In this document: positions 22,206 through 22,239 of the stretch, in pieces
Position numbering within the stretch: position 1 is the first letter of the stretch
Layout: each line of letters starts with the position of its first letter
Source: UBA1227 sp963629305
GTDB taxonomy: Bacteria > Bacillota > Clostridia > Oscillospirales > Acutalibacteraceae
DNA length: 22,239 nt
Assembly (NCBI GenBank): GCA_963629305.1
Contig: CAVGIJ010000019.1
Span: 1-22,239 of the forward strand
Direction: 5' to 3'
Translations under genes and position numbers: made by a program
Notes under the pieces: model-generated
What the model was told of the DNA's origin: nothing
What the model saw: the letters and a program-made list of their open reading frames with translations, nothing else
Databases searched by the model: none

Positions 22206-22239
22206 TTATTCTACCACTTCAAGTCCTGCGGTTTTAGGC
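22206..22239 (-). CDS. Possible C-terminal tail of a minus-strand gene (partial)
   Basis: Read on the minus strand from the window edge, one frame gives P-K-T-A-G-L-E-V-V-E and then TAA (plus-strand TTA at 22206-22208). The position right after a terminator able to work in both directions fits two converging genes. Eleven codons cannot identify the product, and an open frame of this length occurs easily by chance. Confidence 0.35.
   Translation of the reverse strand, partial: PKTAGLEVVE

Noticed and set aside
1..22239. CRISPR arrays, tRNA or rRNA genes, toxin-antitoxin pairs, prophage genes
   Set aside because: No regularly spaced repeats, no cloverleaf or CCA-ended candidates, and no matching gene pairs were seen on reading both strands.

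Overview
The window comes from a low-to-moderate-GC Gram-positive bacterium of the class Clostridia. Oscillospiraceae/Ruminococcus-like is my inference from gene content and codon habits; I ran no search. Supporting signs are strong purine-rich ribosome-binding sites, several TTG starts (rny, fakA, rqcH), RNase Y, RqcH, YloU/FakA and YmdB homologues, a lipoprotein signal, and many hairpin-plus-T-run terminators. Almost everything is on the + strand.

Layout. 1-805: an AT-rich edge holding the C-terminal part of a membrane acyltransferase and the N-terminal stub of a second one, closed by a strong terminator. 821-4453: an OmpR-type response regulator, its membrane histidine kinase and an HtrA-like membrane serine protease, probably one envelope-stress operon, headed by three consecutive 11-bp repeats that look like a regulator box. 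4455-5243: a TetR-family regulator with its own promoter and terminator. 5259-9204: RNase Y, the YmdB phosphodiesterase and an orphan peptide-type binding lipoprotein. 9184-13333: yloU-fakA-recG, an order also known from Bacillus. 13351-15288: a membrane-anchored LysM-G5-M23 cell-wall hydrolase with a near-consensus promoter and a palindrome at its transcription start. 15336-16985: the paired ACT-domain and DUF711 proteins. 17009-17454: a structured spacer and a small DUF1858 redox-disulfide protein. 17476-20837: trmK, a Nif3-like protein and rqcH (ribosome rescue). 20864-22188: a terminator, a roughly 290-base structured non-coding stretch, and an Rpn-type PD-(D/E)XK nuclease/transposase gene with its own terminator. 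The last 34 bases appear to be the tail of a minus-strand gene.

Most of the window is conserved housekeeping: RNA decay and rescue, tRNA modification, recombination fork repair, fatty-acid activation and wall remodelling. The less ordinary parts are non-coding: the 11-bp repeat box at 821-853, the promoter palindrome at 13381-13395, the inverted-repeat spacer at 17009-17073, and the structured region before the Rpn gene. I found no convincing new multi-gene defence or biosynthetic system, and no CRISPR array, rRNA or tRNA gene.
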